This document shows positions 6,998 to 14,414 of a stretch of 39,701 nt of DNA, one piece after another. Source of the stretch: Eubacteriales bacterium (lineage in GTDB: Bacteria > Bacillota > Clostridia > Christensenellales > Aristaeellaceae); the NCBI GenBank assembly GCA_021371895.1, contig JAJFVI010000032.1, positions 1 through 39,701 on the forward strand, written 5' to 3'. The translations under genes were made by a program, and so were the position numbers. Each line of letters begins with the position of its first letter. Within the stretch, counting starts at the first letter, position 1. The notes beneath the pieces were generated by a model. That model did no database searches. It was not told the origin of the DNA and worked only from the letters and a program-made list of their open reading frames with translations.

Positions 6998-7036
6998 AAC
7001 GGCGCGATGGAATGCTGAACAATCCACAGCGCCGTT
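6998..7036 (-). promoter_or_regulatory. Leader hairpin of glnN
   Basis: AACGGCGC and GCGCCGTT (6998-7005 with 7029-7036) form an 8-bp stem that encloses a second stem, TGGATTG with CATTCCA (one mismatch), around the loop TTCAG. On the minus strand the structure is followed by a T-rich stretch. It sits between the promoter and the GTG start, where attenuation or protein binding could act. Confidence 0.5.
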
Positions 7037-7049
7037 GCTGTATGCGTGG

Positions 7050-7078
7050 AGTATATACCGCGCGGCAAAACGTGTCAA
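7050..7078 (-). promoter_or_regulatory. glnN promoter
   Basis: Perfect -35 TTGACA (7073-7078) and -10 TATACT (7050-7055), separated by 17 bp, on the minus strand. Transcription would begin near 7043, giving a leader of about 105 nt. Confidence 0.8.
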
Positions 7079-7142
7079 GCGATGGACTGTATTTCGGTTG
7101 TATTTTGTACCCCGTAAAACATTACCTGTACGTTTTCCCCGT

Positions 7143-7161
7143 CCGCCCTGTTTTCGGGCGG
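7143..7161. terminator. GC-rich hairpin after the secreted-protein operon
   Basis: CCGCCC (7143-7148) pairs with GGGCGG (7156-7161), just past the stop codon of the last gene of the minus-strand operon. The T-run is on the plus-strand side, so on the minus strand it is at best a weak terminator or 3' end structure. Confidence 0.35.
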
Positions 7162-7175
7162 TTTTCATCGTCCGT

Positions 7176-8849
7176 TCAGGGTGCGGGGGTTTCTGTCGGT
7201 GAAACGGTCGCCGTCGCGGTTCCGCCCGAGGAAGGCAGGCCAATGTAAGGCAGGAACAGCAAGCCGCCCTTGACCGCCGCCTGCGTAAGCAGTGCGTTGA
7301 GCGCGGTCTGGCTCATGCCATCCAGCGCGGTGGCGGCTTTCACATCCAGCGGATCAGGCGTCCATTTCCCCTTGGTGTTCCCGGCAAAGATCATCGTAAC
7401 GGTTTGGGGCAACTCTTCGCCCGAAAATGTCAGGGTCATATTGAGTGCGGTGGAGGCATTTTTCGCCTGTCCGCTGGTATACGTCTCCTGCAGGGTGAGG
7501 GTCATGGGTGAAAATACCACATAGCGCGCTGCCTGTTCCTCCGTGGCGATGGTTGAAGCCGCGTCACCTGTTTCCCCGGGCGTATATTCCGGCGAAAGAG
7601 TAAACTCGTAGTCGCACTGCACGGTGTCCTGCCCCTGCGCGTTGGTCGCCTCGGTACGCTTGCCGGTGAAGGTGAAGGCCGCGGAAAAAGCCTTCCACGT
7701 TTCCGCTGCGGCCGTATCCTGCGCGCCCACCTCGAACGTCCCCGTGTCCGGCGGCGAGCGCAGCACCGTTCCCTGATAGACGGTCGTGCCCGTCAGGGTA
7801 TCGTAGGTCTGGTAATTGACGCGGAGCAGTTCCTGATCGTTTTCGAGCTGGAGGGTGTTTTCTTCCGGCAGGTCGCCCACGCCCTGCCTGCGGTCGTACG
7901 TAAGCGTCGCTTCGCCCCCCTTGCTGTCATACAGGGGCAGCGAGAGCGAAAGCGCAAGCGTGTCGCCTTGCAGGCTCATGGTTCGGGACAGCTTCAGGTT
8001 TCCGGTCAGAGGCAGCTCGTCAATCGTAAAGAAATAGTAGTTTTGCTGGCTCGGGTCCAGATAGCGCTTTACATCCTCCTCGGGCAGCACCCCTGCAAGC
8101 GCAGTAAGGAAAGGCTCATCCGCCAGCAGATCCATCACCATCTGCTTCAACTGTGCCTTGACAGCCGAGGTGGGAATGGAGTACTCGATATCTATGGTAG
8201 TGCTGCCGTCGCTGGCCTTATTGATCTGCGAGCTTTGCCGGAATCCCTCAATCCACAGATCAATCTTGGTGGTGTAGGGATCCGCATAATTTGCCCACGC
8301 GGACGTATCAGCCCCAGACAGGCGCGCCAGCACTCCCGCCGCGAAGGTCGCCAGACCGGGCAGCGCCGCCTGCCCCAGCAGGTTTTGCGTCGTCTGCGCA
8401 AGCGTGGCTTGCTCCCCGTCTCCCGCGGCATCAGCAATGGCGGTATCGCTCAGGGTATACCAACCATCCCCCAGCAGTGAGCTTTTCAGCGCCTGCAATC
8501 CGGCGCGGAATGAAAGTTCCGCCGTCCCCAGTGTCTTATCCCCGTCCACAAACGAGACGACCAACCGACTTTCCGCTTCACTGCCGGTTGCCGCGTCCGC
8601 ACGAACGGCGATATAATCAAAGGCGAAGTTCAGCGGCTGGATGGTGGTCCACGCATCGCTTTCGCGTCCCGCCACGGCATCGGCCTGCACGGTCAGCGTA
8701 CCTTCAAACCCGCTTCCCGCCTGCAGCTGTTTCGCCAGTTTTTCCTCCAGCGTGTAATCCAGGTCGCTCGCCGTTTGTGCGGCGGCGCTGGAAAAGAGCA
8801 GTCCAAACACCAGACAGAACGCAATGAGCCGCATCGTCCATTTTTTCAT
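7176..8849 (-). CDS. Secreted protein of unknown function
   Basis: A 557-residue exported protein. The N-terminus MKKWTMRLIAFCLVFGLLFS, followed by SAAAQ, is a typical type I signal peptide with cleavage after AAA. The mature part is rich in Thr, Ser, Gly and alternating hydrophobic residues, as in beta-rich extracellular proteins. It ends in a Thr/Pro-rich tail (TVSPTETPAP) without an LPxTG motif or membrane anchor. No family is recognised. The start is set by GGAGGG six bases upstream and by the signal peptide; upstream codons in the frame are ignored. It lies 65 bp after the preceding gene, which has a similar plan (signal peptide, then Thr-rich beta sequence), so the two may be distant paralogues acting together outside the cell. 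Confidence 0.75.
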   Translation of the reverse strand: MKKWTMRLIAFCLVFGLLFSSAAAQTASDLDYTLEEKLAKQLQAGSGFEGTLTVQADAVAGRESDAWTTIQPLNFAFDYIAVRADAATGSEAESRLVVSFVDGDKTLGTAELSFRAGLQALKSSLLGDGWYTLSDTAIADAAGDGEQATLAQTTQNLLGQAALPGLATFAAGVLARLSGADTSAWANYADPYTTKIDLWIEGFRQSSQINKASDGSTTIDIEYSIPTSAVKAQLKQMVMDLLADEPFLTALAGVLPEEDVKRYLDPSQQNYYFFTIDELPLTGNLKLSRTMSLQGDTLALSLSLPLYDSKGGEATLTYDRRQGVGDLPEENTLQLENDQELLRVNYQTYDTLTGTTVYQGTVLRSPPDTGTFEVGAQDTAAAETWKAFSAAFTFTGKRTEATNAQGQDTVQCDYEFTLSPEYTPGETGDAASTIATEEQAARYVVFSPMTLTLQETYTSGQAKNASTALNMTLTFSGEELPQTVTMIFAGNTKGKWTPDPLDVKAATALDGMSQTALNALLTQAAVKGGLLFLPYIGLPSSGGTATATVSPTETPAP

Positions 8850-8914
8850 ACCACGCCCTCCTTCATGCCGTGTCGGCACTGCCGACAGTTCCGTTCCGGG
8901 GGAAAGCGGCCGGT

Positions 8915-10672
8915 TCACAGCGCGCCCAGCAGCGCCTGAAACGCGGCGAAGTCCGCATCCGTCATACCGTCTCCAAGCAGTGCGGCGTCTTCCGCCGGCA
9001 GGGCGGCCAAGGCCCGCAGCAGTTGTCCCGCAAGGTTTTGCGCCGCTTCTGCCAGTATGTTTTGCAGCGTAGCCGCCGTCGCACCGTCCAGGCGGACGGT
9101 TGTCTCCGTTTCCGGTACGGTGTAATCCGTAAGCCCCGTCGGCGAGGAACCAACCAGATAGGCCGACGTCTCCGCCGTCTGTGTTTCACCCATGCCGATA
9201 CCGGCGGCAGCCTGGAACTGCGAATCCTGCGCGATCTGCTCCAGCGAGCTTAAAGGCGGGTCGGTTGCCACCACAGCCGGAGTCTCGGTCGCGGCAGGGA
9301 TCAGGGCGATCATCACGCCGCTATCATCCGTATTATCCGCCGTCGCCGTTTCATCGTCGGTAGCGGCGAGCTTCGCGGCAACGCCGGCGACGTCCGCGCC
9401 CAGCGTCCACACCAGTTCGTTTTGCACGGTTTGATCCTTCATACTTTGCACGGTAACGGTTCCGGAGAGCGTATTGCCGCCGTCCTGCGGCACGAGGCGC
9501 AGATCGACAGTCGTGCCAAGAGCGGTTTGCGTGGTAGCGCTGCTCACGGTCTGTGAAAGCGTCTGTCCGACGTTGCCCTGACACGCAAGCGTCCCAGTGG
9601 AGTCCTTCTTACCTGTCAGGTCTATCGTCGCCGTGCCCGTATCGATCACTTTGTCGCGTTTCAGCGTGGTCTCGGTTTCACATGCGAGGCTGAAATCTGT
9701 GCTCTTGCTCACCTGCGTGCAGCTCGCGGTTATGGTGCGGTTATCCTTCGTGCCCGTCGTTTTGGTAGCATCATATTTAAAGGTATCCTTGCGTTCCAGT
9801 CCGTTGGTGCTGAACGCCCATTGCCACAGGAGGTTGCGCCGGCTGCCGTCGGGATAGGCCACTGTGCCCTTCAAATAGACGCAGTTGTCCTGTTTGTCCG
9901 CGTTCTGATATAGTGCCACAACGAAACCCTTTGCGAAAGTCATCTGTGCGATCTCGGCGCGATAGGCTTCGTCCATACCGCAGGCGAGCACCGCGCGCAG
10001 CTCGCCCAGCAGCGTTTCGCTCTGCTCCGCCGTCAGGCGGGCGATGCGGCTCCATTTCCCCGTACCGATGCCCTTGATACTGTAGTTGGCGCGTTTTTCC
10101 GTGGCGAAATCCCGGATGCCGTCCGTCAACGCCTGGTAACAGCCCTGCAATTCGGTAATCGCGTCCGGAAAGCTGAACGCCTCCGCGACGTCGGAAGTAT
10201 TTACGCCCCAGGCCGCGTCAGCCGCGTCGTTTTCCGGCGTCGCCTGTGTTTCGCCCGTCTCCCCCGCGTCGGTCAGGATAGCCATAGGCGAGCCCTGAGC
10301 GGAGGTGAGAATACGGTTGGGTAACAGCGACGTTGCAAACGTATAATCCCCGTCCTGCAAACGTTCCGTCCAGTCCATCATCTTTTCGCCATCCACGGCG
10401 ATCTGCGCTGCCGTCAGGCTGTTTACACCGTCCCGCGAGAGGCTCGCGTCCACGGTGATATGTCTGAGCACTCCGTTGAGCTTTACAATTGTCGCATCGT
10501 CAAAAGGAAGGAGGGCGGTAAGCTGCAGCGAAGCGGAAAAGCGTACGGTATTCGCGTCGTCCAGCCAACGCGACAGCGCCCTGTCCAGCGTTGCGACATC
10601 CGCCAGCGCGGGCAGGCAGCAGCCCGCGATCAGCGTCAGGCAGATAAAAAAGGTCAGCAAGCGTTTGGTCAA
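8915..10672 (-). CDS. Secreted protein of unknown function, coupled to dusB
   Basis: A 585-residue protein with a signal sequence (MTKRLLTFFICLTLIAGCCL, then PALAD). Cleavage after PALA is likely; LIAGC also resembles a lipobox, so a lipoprotein cannot be excluded. The mature chain is Thr/Ser/Asp-rich with predicted beta segments and no recognised catalytic motif. The start is a TTG at 10672, overlapping the dusB stop as TTGA, with AGGAGG seven bases upstream; the signal peptide begins exactly there. It is followed by another secreted protein of similar design. Coupling to a tRNA-modifying enzyme looks like shared transcription rather than shared function. Confidence 0.75.
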   Translation of the reverse strand: MTKRLLTFFICLTLIAGCCLPALADVATLDRALSRWLDDANTVRFSASLQLTALLPFDDATIVKLNGVLRHITVDASLSRDGVNSLTAAQIAVDGEKMMDWTERLQDGDYTFATSLLPNRILTSAQGSPMAILTDAGETGETQATPENDAADAAWGVNTSDVAEAFSFPDAITELQGCYQALTDGIRDFATEKRANYSIKGIGTGKWSRIARLTAEQSETLLGELRAVLACGMDEAYRAEIAQMTFAKGFVVALYQNADKQDNCVYLKGTVAYPDGSRRNLLWQWAFSTNGLERKDTFKYDATKTTGTKDNRTITASCTQVSKSTDFSLACETETTLKRDKVIDTGTATIDLTGKKDSTGTLACQGNVGQTLSQTVSSATTQTALGTTVDLRLVPQDGGNTLSGTVTVQSMKDQTVQNELVWTLGADVAGVAAKLAATDDETATADNTDDSGVMIALIPAATETPAVVATDPPLSSLEQIAQDSQFQAAAGIGMGETQTAETSAYLVGSSPTGLTDYTVPETETTVRLDGATAATLQNILAEAAQNLAGQLLRALAALPAEDAALLGDGMTDADFAAFQALLGAL

Positions 10673-11652
10673 TGCGGTTCCTCCTGTTCTTCGCCGTTAA
10701 AAAGCAAGCGCAGCAGTTCCTTCTGTTCCGCCGTGGTTTTAGCGGTGTTCAGCGCCCTGCGCATGGCGGCGGCGCCACGTACGCCGGCGATATAGTGCCC
10801 GATGTGCGTGCGCATTTCCCTGACGGCCAGCCGTTCCCCCTTGTGGGCTACCATCAGGTCGATGTGTTCCAGCGCCATCCCAAAGCGTTCCGCTGCCGTG
10901 ATCTCCGGCTCGGGCTGCCCGGCAAGCAGCGCTTGCGTTTTTTGGAAGATCCACGGGTTTCCCATCGCACCCCGGCCGATCAACACCCCCGCACAGCCGC
11001 TTTCCGCCAGCGCGCGGCAGGCCTCCTGCGCGGTAAACATATCGCCGTTAGCGATTACGGGGATGCGTACCGCCCCGGCGATGGCCGCAATGGCGGCATA
11101 ATCCGCCTGCCCGGCAAACATCTGCGCACGCGTGCGCCCGTGGATGCAGATCCATTGCAGCCCCAACGCCTCCGCCGCACGGGCCAGCGGCAGCGCGTTC
11201 ATGTTTTCGGCGTCGAATCCCAGCCTCGTTTTCACCGTGACCGGCAAAGAACTGTGCATTTTCACCGCTTCCATGAGCCGATATGCCAGATCCGGCGTTT
11301 TCAGCAGAGCGCTGCCCTCGCCCGACGAGGTCACCTTGCGGGCCGGGCAGCCCATGTTGATATCAATGCCGGTAAAGCGATGCAGTTCGCATGCCCGGGC
11401 GGCGGCCTCCGCCATTACAACAGGATCCTTGCCAAAAAGCTGGAGGGCGGTATTGTATTCCTCCGGCGCGGTCTGCGTGAGCAGGTGGTAAACGGGATGA
11501 TCCTGTTTGGCGCACATCCAACCCACGGCGCTGACCATTTCGGTGCATGCGTACGTGGCACCCATACGGTAGCACAGCGCGCGCATGGGCAGGTCGGTCA
11601 CCCCCGCCATCGGCGCCAGGCCGATCAGCGGTGCCGGCCGCGCGCCGTTCAT
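10669..11652 (-). CDS. dusB: tRNA-dihydrouridine synthase
   Basis: A 327-residue flavin enzyme that reduces uridine to dihydrouridine in the D-loop of tRNA, using FMN and NADPH. The TIM barrel opens with LIGLAPMAGVTDLPMRALC; INMGCPARKVTSSGEGSALLK carries the catalytic Cys; VKTRLGFD, IHGRTRAQMFAGQADY, PVIANGD and GVLIGRGAMGNPWIF form the FMN and tRNA sites. Length fits DusB. The ATG at 11652 overlaps the stop of the upstream gene as ATGA, and no strong ribosome binding site is visible, so translation is probably coupled; the frame is open further upstream but has no homology there. Its stop in turn overlaps the TTG start of the next gene. Confidence 0.95.
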   Translation of the reverse strand: MNGARPAPLIGLAPMAGVTDLPMRALCYRMGATYACTEMVSAVGWMCAKQDHPVYHLLTQTAPEEYNTALQLFGKDPVVMAEAAARACELHRFTGIDINMGCPARKVTSSGEGSALLKTPDLAYRLMEAVKMHSSLPVTVKTRLGFDAENMNALPLARAAEALGLQWICIHGRTRAQMFAGQADYAAIAAIAGAVRIPVIANGDMFTAQEACRALAESGCAGVLIGRGAMGNPWIFQKTQALLAGQPEPEITAAERFGMALEHIDLMVAHKGERLAVREMRTHIGHYIAGVRGAAAMRRALNTAKTTAEQKELLRLLFNGEEQEEPH

Positions 11653-13310
11653 ACGTTGCGCGATGCGCGTGGGAACGCCGCGATACGCCCCAGCGTATCG
11701 GCGTACGGGAGCAGCGTCAGTTCGTAGGCTTCCCCAAGATCGCAGCCCTGCGGCGGCGGCGGTATCTTCCCCCCGCGCGCCCTCCACGCCGGGGCGTCGC
11801 ACGCGTCCACGCGCACCCGCGGGCGTCCGTTTTCCCACGTTACGGTCGGTTTGCTGTCCTCATCCAGCGCGTATTGCCAGGCGGCGTTTTCGTCGGGCAG
11901 CGGCAGCGCCATCAGGTACGCGGCGCAGTAAACGCTCGCGCTTCCACGGAAGCCGCTTTCCATAAACGGCTGACAATCCAGCCGCAGCATAACGGTATCC
12001 CCCGTTTCAAAGCGCCGGCGCAGCGTAAACAGTCGGCCGCATTCCGCGGGCGTGGGCTTAGCGCCGTTGAGGGACACGCCGGCGCTGTGCGCGTACCCCG
12101 GCACGAACATGGACAAGGCAAACTCCACCGGCTGCCTGGTTTCAACGGTGATGGTCATTTCGTTTTCGCCCGTTTTGCGCGCAGTTGCCCGTACCGGCGT
12201 GCCGTCCATACGCACAAGGCAGACGCTTTCGTAGGGCAGGAACATCGCCAGTTCGTTTTCGGCCTTTGCCATCCATACCGAGCGCCGCACGGCGTACAGC
12301 GCGCGCAGCAGCGCCGTGCTCTGCGCGTGCACAGCGGGGGCAACCAGGCAGGTTTCTTCCGCCGCGAGGCGGTTGACCGCCTGCCGTGCGCATAGTCCGT
12401 TTTCCTGAAACACGTTGCTCAGCGCATTTTCGGTGATTCGTTCCATCCTTTCGGCGAAGGTCACGTCCCCGCTGGCCGCCAGCAGATCGTGCATCGCTTC
12501 CAGCTGTGCGCAAATCGCCGGCAGGTCGGTCGCCGCGGCCGGATCGCGCCCTGCCAGGTAGGGGTCGGCGGAAAACGCGCCGTGCGGTATTCCGTGGTAG
12601 CGCTGCAGCGCGGTTACGCCGATCTTGGAGGCACTCGCGTCGCGGGCGGAGCCGCTGAACATGGCCATCTGTGCGGTTATCGCCAGAGCGTCGGCCGTGA
12701 TCGCACCCGTGCCCAGCATCCGCATCCGGCGAAAGTACTGCGAAGCCTCGTCCATTGCGTCCTCCCGGACAGGTTCGGGCGTAAATACTTTGATAAACGG
12801 AAAGGAGTGGAACATGCCAGCCACGTCCGGCAGTTGTACGCGCAGCCGTTCCAACAGGGTAAGCAAAAATTTCTGTCCCGTGCGGCGGTACAGCTCCGCA
12901 GTTACGCGAAGCGCGTCCGCGCCTACAGGCGTAAGCGTGGGTTCCCCGATGTCGGGAAGTGCCTGCGCAAAGGCGCGCATCGCGTCCAGCACCTCGACCA
13001 TCGCGTTCTTGCTCTTATTCGCGGAAGCGATCATCATCCCGGCGCGCACGGCGTCCAGAAACATGCGCGGCCGTGCGGGCAGGTGCGCCCGTACCGCGGT
13101 CAGGTTGGGCATGGACGGCAGATCGGCATATCCGCCGAGTTTGGTGGCGATTACCGCGTCCAGCGGAGAAATGGCCACCAGATCCACGGTATCCAGCGCG
13201 CGGTGAATCAGCCGTTCCAGCGAACCTTCGATATGGACGGCACTGTCCGGCAGGGCGACGCAGGCAGGGTCCACCAGCGGCGCGCGGCAATAGGCATCGT
13301 ACGTGGGCAT
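11649..13310 (-). CDS. GH127/DUF1680-like protein with an incomplete metal site
   Basis: A 553-residue cytoplasmic protein (no signal peptide) resembling the beta-L-arabinofuranosidase family GH127 (formerly DUF1680). Matching blocks are an alpha-helical barrel region with RYHGIPHGAFSADPYLAG and CAQLEAMHDLLAASGD, then ENALSNVFQENG, then a beta domain with PVEFALSMFVPGYAHSAGVS and ETGDTVMLRLDCQP. In characterised GH127 enzymes a zinc site is built from a Glu and three Cys in an ExC motif and a CxCC-type cluster. Here the first block reads AIC and the second TCLVAP, so a Glu and part of the Cys cluster seem absent. It may use another mechanism or be non-catalytic. It is the first gene of the operon, with GGAG just before the ATG, and overlaps dusB by four bases. 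Confidence 0.7.
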   Translation of the reverse strand: MPTYDAYCRAPLVDPACVALPDSAVHIEGSLERLIHRALDTVDLVAISPLDAVIATKLGGYADLPSMPNLTAVRAHLPARPRMFLDAVRAGMMIASANKSKNAMVEVLDAMRAFAQALPDIGEPTLTPVGADALRVTAELYRRTGQKFLLTLLERLRVQLPDVAGMFHSFPFIKVFTPEPVREDAMDEASQYFRRMRMLGTGAITADALAITAQMAMFSGSARDASASKIGVTALQRYHGIPHGAFSADPYLAGRDPAAATDLPAICAQLEAMHDLLAASGDVTFAERMERITENALSNVFQENGLCARQAVNRLAAEETCLVAPAVHAQSTALLRALYAVRRSVWMAKAENELAMFLPYESVCLVRMDGTPVRATARKTGENEMTITVETRQPVEFALSMFVPGYAHSAGVSLNGAKPTPAECGRLFTLRRRFETGDTVMLRLDCQPFMESGFRGSASVYCAAYLMALPLPDENAAWQYALDEDSKPTVTWENGRPRVRVDACDAPAWRARGGKIPPPPQGCDLGEAYELTLLPYADTLGRIAAFPRASRNV

Positions 13311-13368
13311 CGTTCTCCATCCTTACAGGCTGATCTTCCGCAGCCGGGTTGATAACCAATTCTACAAT

Positions 13369-13396
13369 ATTATATATCGTTTTCCGGGCACGTCAA
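13369..13396 (-). promoter_or_regulatory. Promoter of the GH127-like/dusB/secreted-protein operon
   Basis: Minus strand -35 TTGACG (13391-13396) and -10 TATAAT (13369-13374), 16 bp apart, about 60 nt upstream of the first gene. No other convincing promoter is seen within the operon. Confidence 0.75.
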
Positions 13397-13431
13397 CCCT
13401 GGCGGTGGAACGAGGCGGGTATCCGCCGGTA

Positions 13432-13460
13432 TCGACAAGCGTGAAGGGAGTGTGTATAAT
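13432..13460 (+). promoter_or_regulatory. Divergent promoter of the small operon
   Basis: -35-like TCGACA (13432-13437) and perfect -10 TATAAT (13455-13460), 17 bp apart. Transcription would start near 13467, about 27 nt before the leader ORF. It diverges from the promoter at 13369-13396. Confidence 0.7.
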
Positions 13461-13493
13461 GGGCGCAGTACCCTGAAAAAAGGGAGGTTATCC

Positions 13494-13562
13494 ATGCGAT
13501 ACGAGTATAAAACGCGGTATACGCGCCTTTTCCCCTTTACGCGCGGGATGAAAACAATATGA
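13494..13562 (+). CDS. 22-residue leader ORF
   Basis: ATG at 13494 preceded by AGGGAGG seven bases upstream (13481-13487), the best ribosome binding site in this small operon. It encodes a short basic peptide rich in Tyr, Arg and Thr (MRYEYKTRYTRLFPFTRGMK, then TI). Its stop overlaps the next start as ATGA, so it probably loads ribosomes for the 101-residue gene, which has no good site of its own. It could also be a regulatory leader peptide. No conserved family is recognised. Confidence 0.5.
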   Translation: MRYEYKTRYTRLFPFTRGMKTI

Positions 13563-13864
13563 AGGCAACGACGATTTCCACAGGCGGACGCCTGTGGGTG
13601 CGACTCATCCGCGGGCATCGCGCCGCGCGGGATTTGATTGTACCCTGTTCGGCGGATAATCCGCTGCCCGCGCTGCGCGAAGCGATGCATGAACTGGATC
13701 TGAGCATGCCGGTATGGCTGCCGCGCCATCAGGCGGATTGGGAAGCGTTCCGGCTGACGCGTTTCACACAGGAGCATTTTCTGGACAGCGTAAATTTTGA
13801 CCGGATGGAGATTTCCTACATCGCACCGGAAGAAGAGCGCAAGCCACCCCGTTTTACGGAATAG
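13559..13864 (+). CDS. Hypothetical protein, 101 residues
   Basis: A small soluble protein without a signal peptide or membrane segment. The N-terminal part (ISTGGRLWVRLIRGHRAARD) is basic and strand-like; the C-terminal half is rich in aromatic and acidic residues (LPRHQADWEAFRLTRF, NFDRMEISYIAPEEE). I do not recognise the family. Its ATG lies within the stop of the 22-codon leader ORF (ATGA), and only a weak GGGATG precedes it, so translation is likely coupled. The NTF2-like gene follows 13 bp after its stop with a good ribosome binding site. Confidence 0.65.
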   Translation: MKATTISTGGRLWVRLIRGHRAARDLIVPCSADNPLPALREAMHELDLSMPVWLPRHQADWEAFRLTRFTQEHFLDSVNFDRMEISYIAPEEERKPPRFTE

Positions 13865-13877
13865 GGAGGGATTGGGG

Positions 13878-14174
13878 ATGCGAGATCGTGAGCGCCTTTT
13901 TCAGGCGTACTGCGACACCTGGGTTCGGGAAGACGCCTCGACGTTGGAAGACTACTTTACGCCGGATGTGGTTTATACCGAAAGCGACGGCTCGCGCTAC
14001 GAGGGTATTACGGAGATTCGGCGCTGGTTCGCGGCCTGGCTGACACGGGGCAAAGTGCTCGCCTGGGACGTGTTGGGCTACGTGCATCAGGGCGGCGTTA
14101 CAGCAGCCGAATGGCGCTTCCTTTGCCGCTACGACGGCGTAACCGCCGCTCTGGACGGCGTAAAACACTCATGA
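13878..14174 (+). CDS. NTF2/SnoaL-like protein, frame broken before its last third
   Basis: A small alpha+beta-barrel protein of the NTF2/SnoaL superfamily, which includes ligand-binding proteins and small isomerases. The pattern is typical: helix ERLFQAYCDTWVREDASTLE, then DYFTPDVVYTESDG, the helix GITEIRRWFAAWL, and strands with AAEWRFLCRYDG. A GGAGGG site precedes the ATG. The frame stops at 98 residues, but the missing C-terminal strand is encoded immediately after in the -1 frame (14171-14278). A -1 shift at the AAAA run at 14162-14165 would give a normal 133-residue protein. It may be a real mutation, an error in the sequence, a slippage product, or two coupled ORFs (ATGA overlap). Confidence 0.6.
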   Translation: MRDRERLFQAYCDTWVREDASTLEDYFTPDVVYTESDGSRYEGITEIRRWFAAWLTRGKVLAWDVLGYVHQGGVTAAEWRFLCRYDGVTAALDGVKHS

Positions 14175-14278
14175 ATTTCGACGCGCATGGCAAAATCTTC
14201 CGTTTGCGTGAGTTTTCGGCTAAAAGCGTGACCGGGGAAGCCGAGATGACCGCGAAGAAAAATGTTGGAGAAACGTAA
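14171..14278 (+). pseudogene. C-terminal part of the NTF2/SnoaL-like gene in the -1 frame
   Basis: The frame reads MNFDAHGKIFRLREFSAKSV and continues to a TAA at 14278. The pattern FD..GKI..LREF is the last beta-hairpin of SnoaL-like proteins, so it belongs to the gene upstream. Its ATG overlaps the upstream stop as ATGA, with no ribosome binding site of its own. Confidence 0.55.
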
Positions 14279-14307
14279 AATTTCTGTCGCATTATTTTTA
14301 TATCCAT

Positions 14308-14339
14308 CGGTCGCACCATCGGGGACGACCGTTTTTTTT
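14308..14339 (+). terminator. Rho-independent terminator of the small operon
   Basis: CGGTCG (14308-14313) pairs with CGACCG (14326-14331), followed directly by eight T. It separates the NTF2-like operon from aroA. Confidence 0.8.
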
Positions 14340-14351
14340 CGCTCCGGGTTA

Positions 14352-14360
14352 TGGTATACT
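14352..14360 (+). promoter_or_regulatory. aroA promoter (extended -10)
   Basis: TGGTATACT at 14352-14360 is an extended -10 element (TGN plus TATACT), just after the preceding terminator. The -35 region is only a T-run. It lies about 55 nt upstream of the aroA ATG. Confidence 0.55.
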
Positions 14361-14414
14361 GTTACAGTGTTCGACGATTTGATGACTTTTTATCGACTGT
14401 CAGGAGGTTTGTCT

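Noticed and set aside
14262-14414. N-terminal extension of AroA
   Set aside because: The frame is open upstream but runs through a terminator and promoter; AGGAGG at 14402-14407 and homology support the start at 14415.
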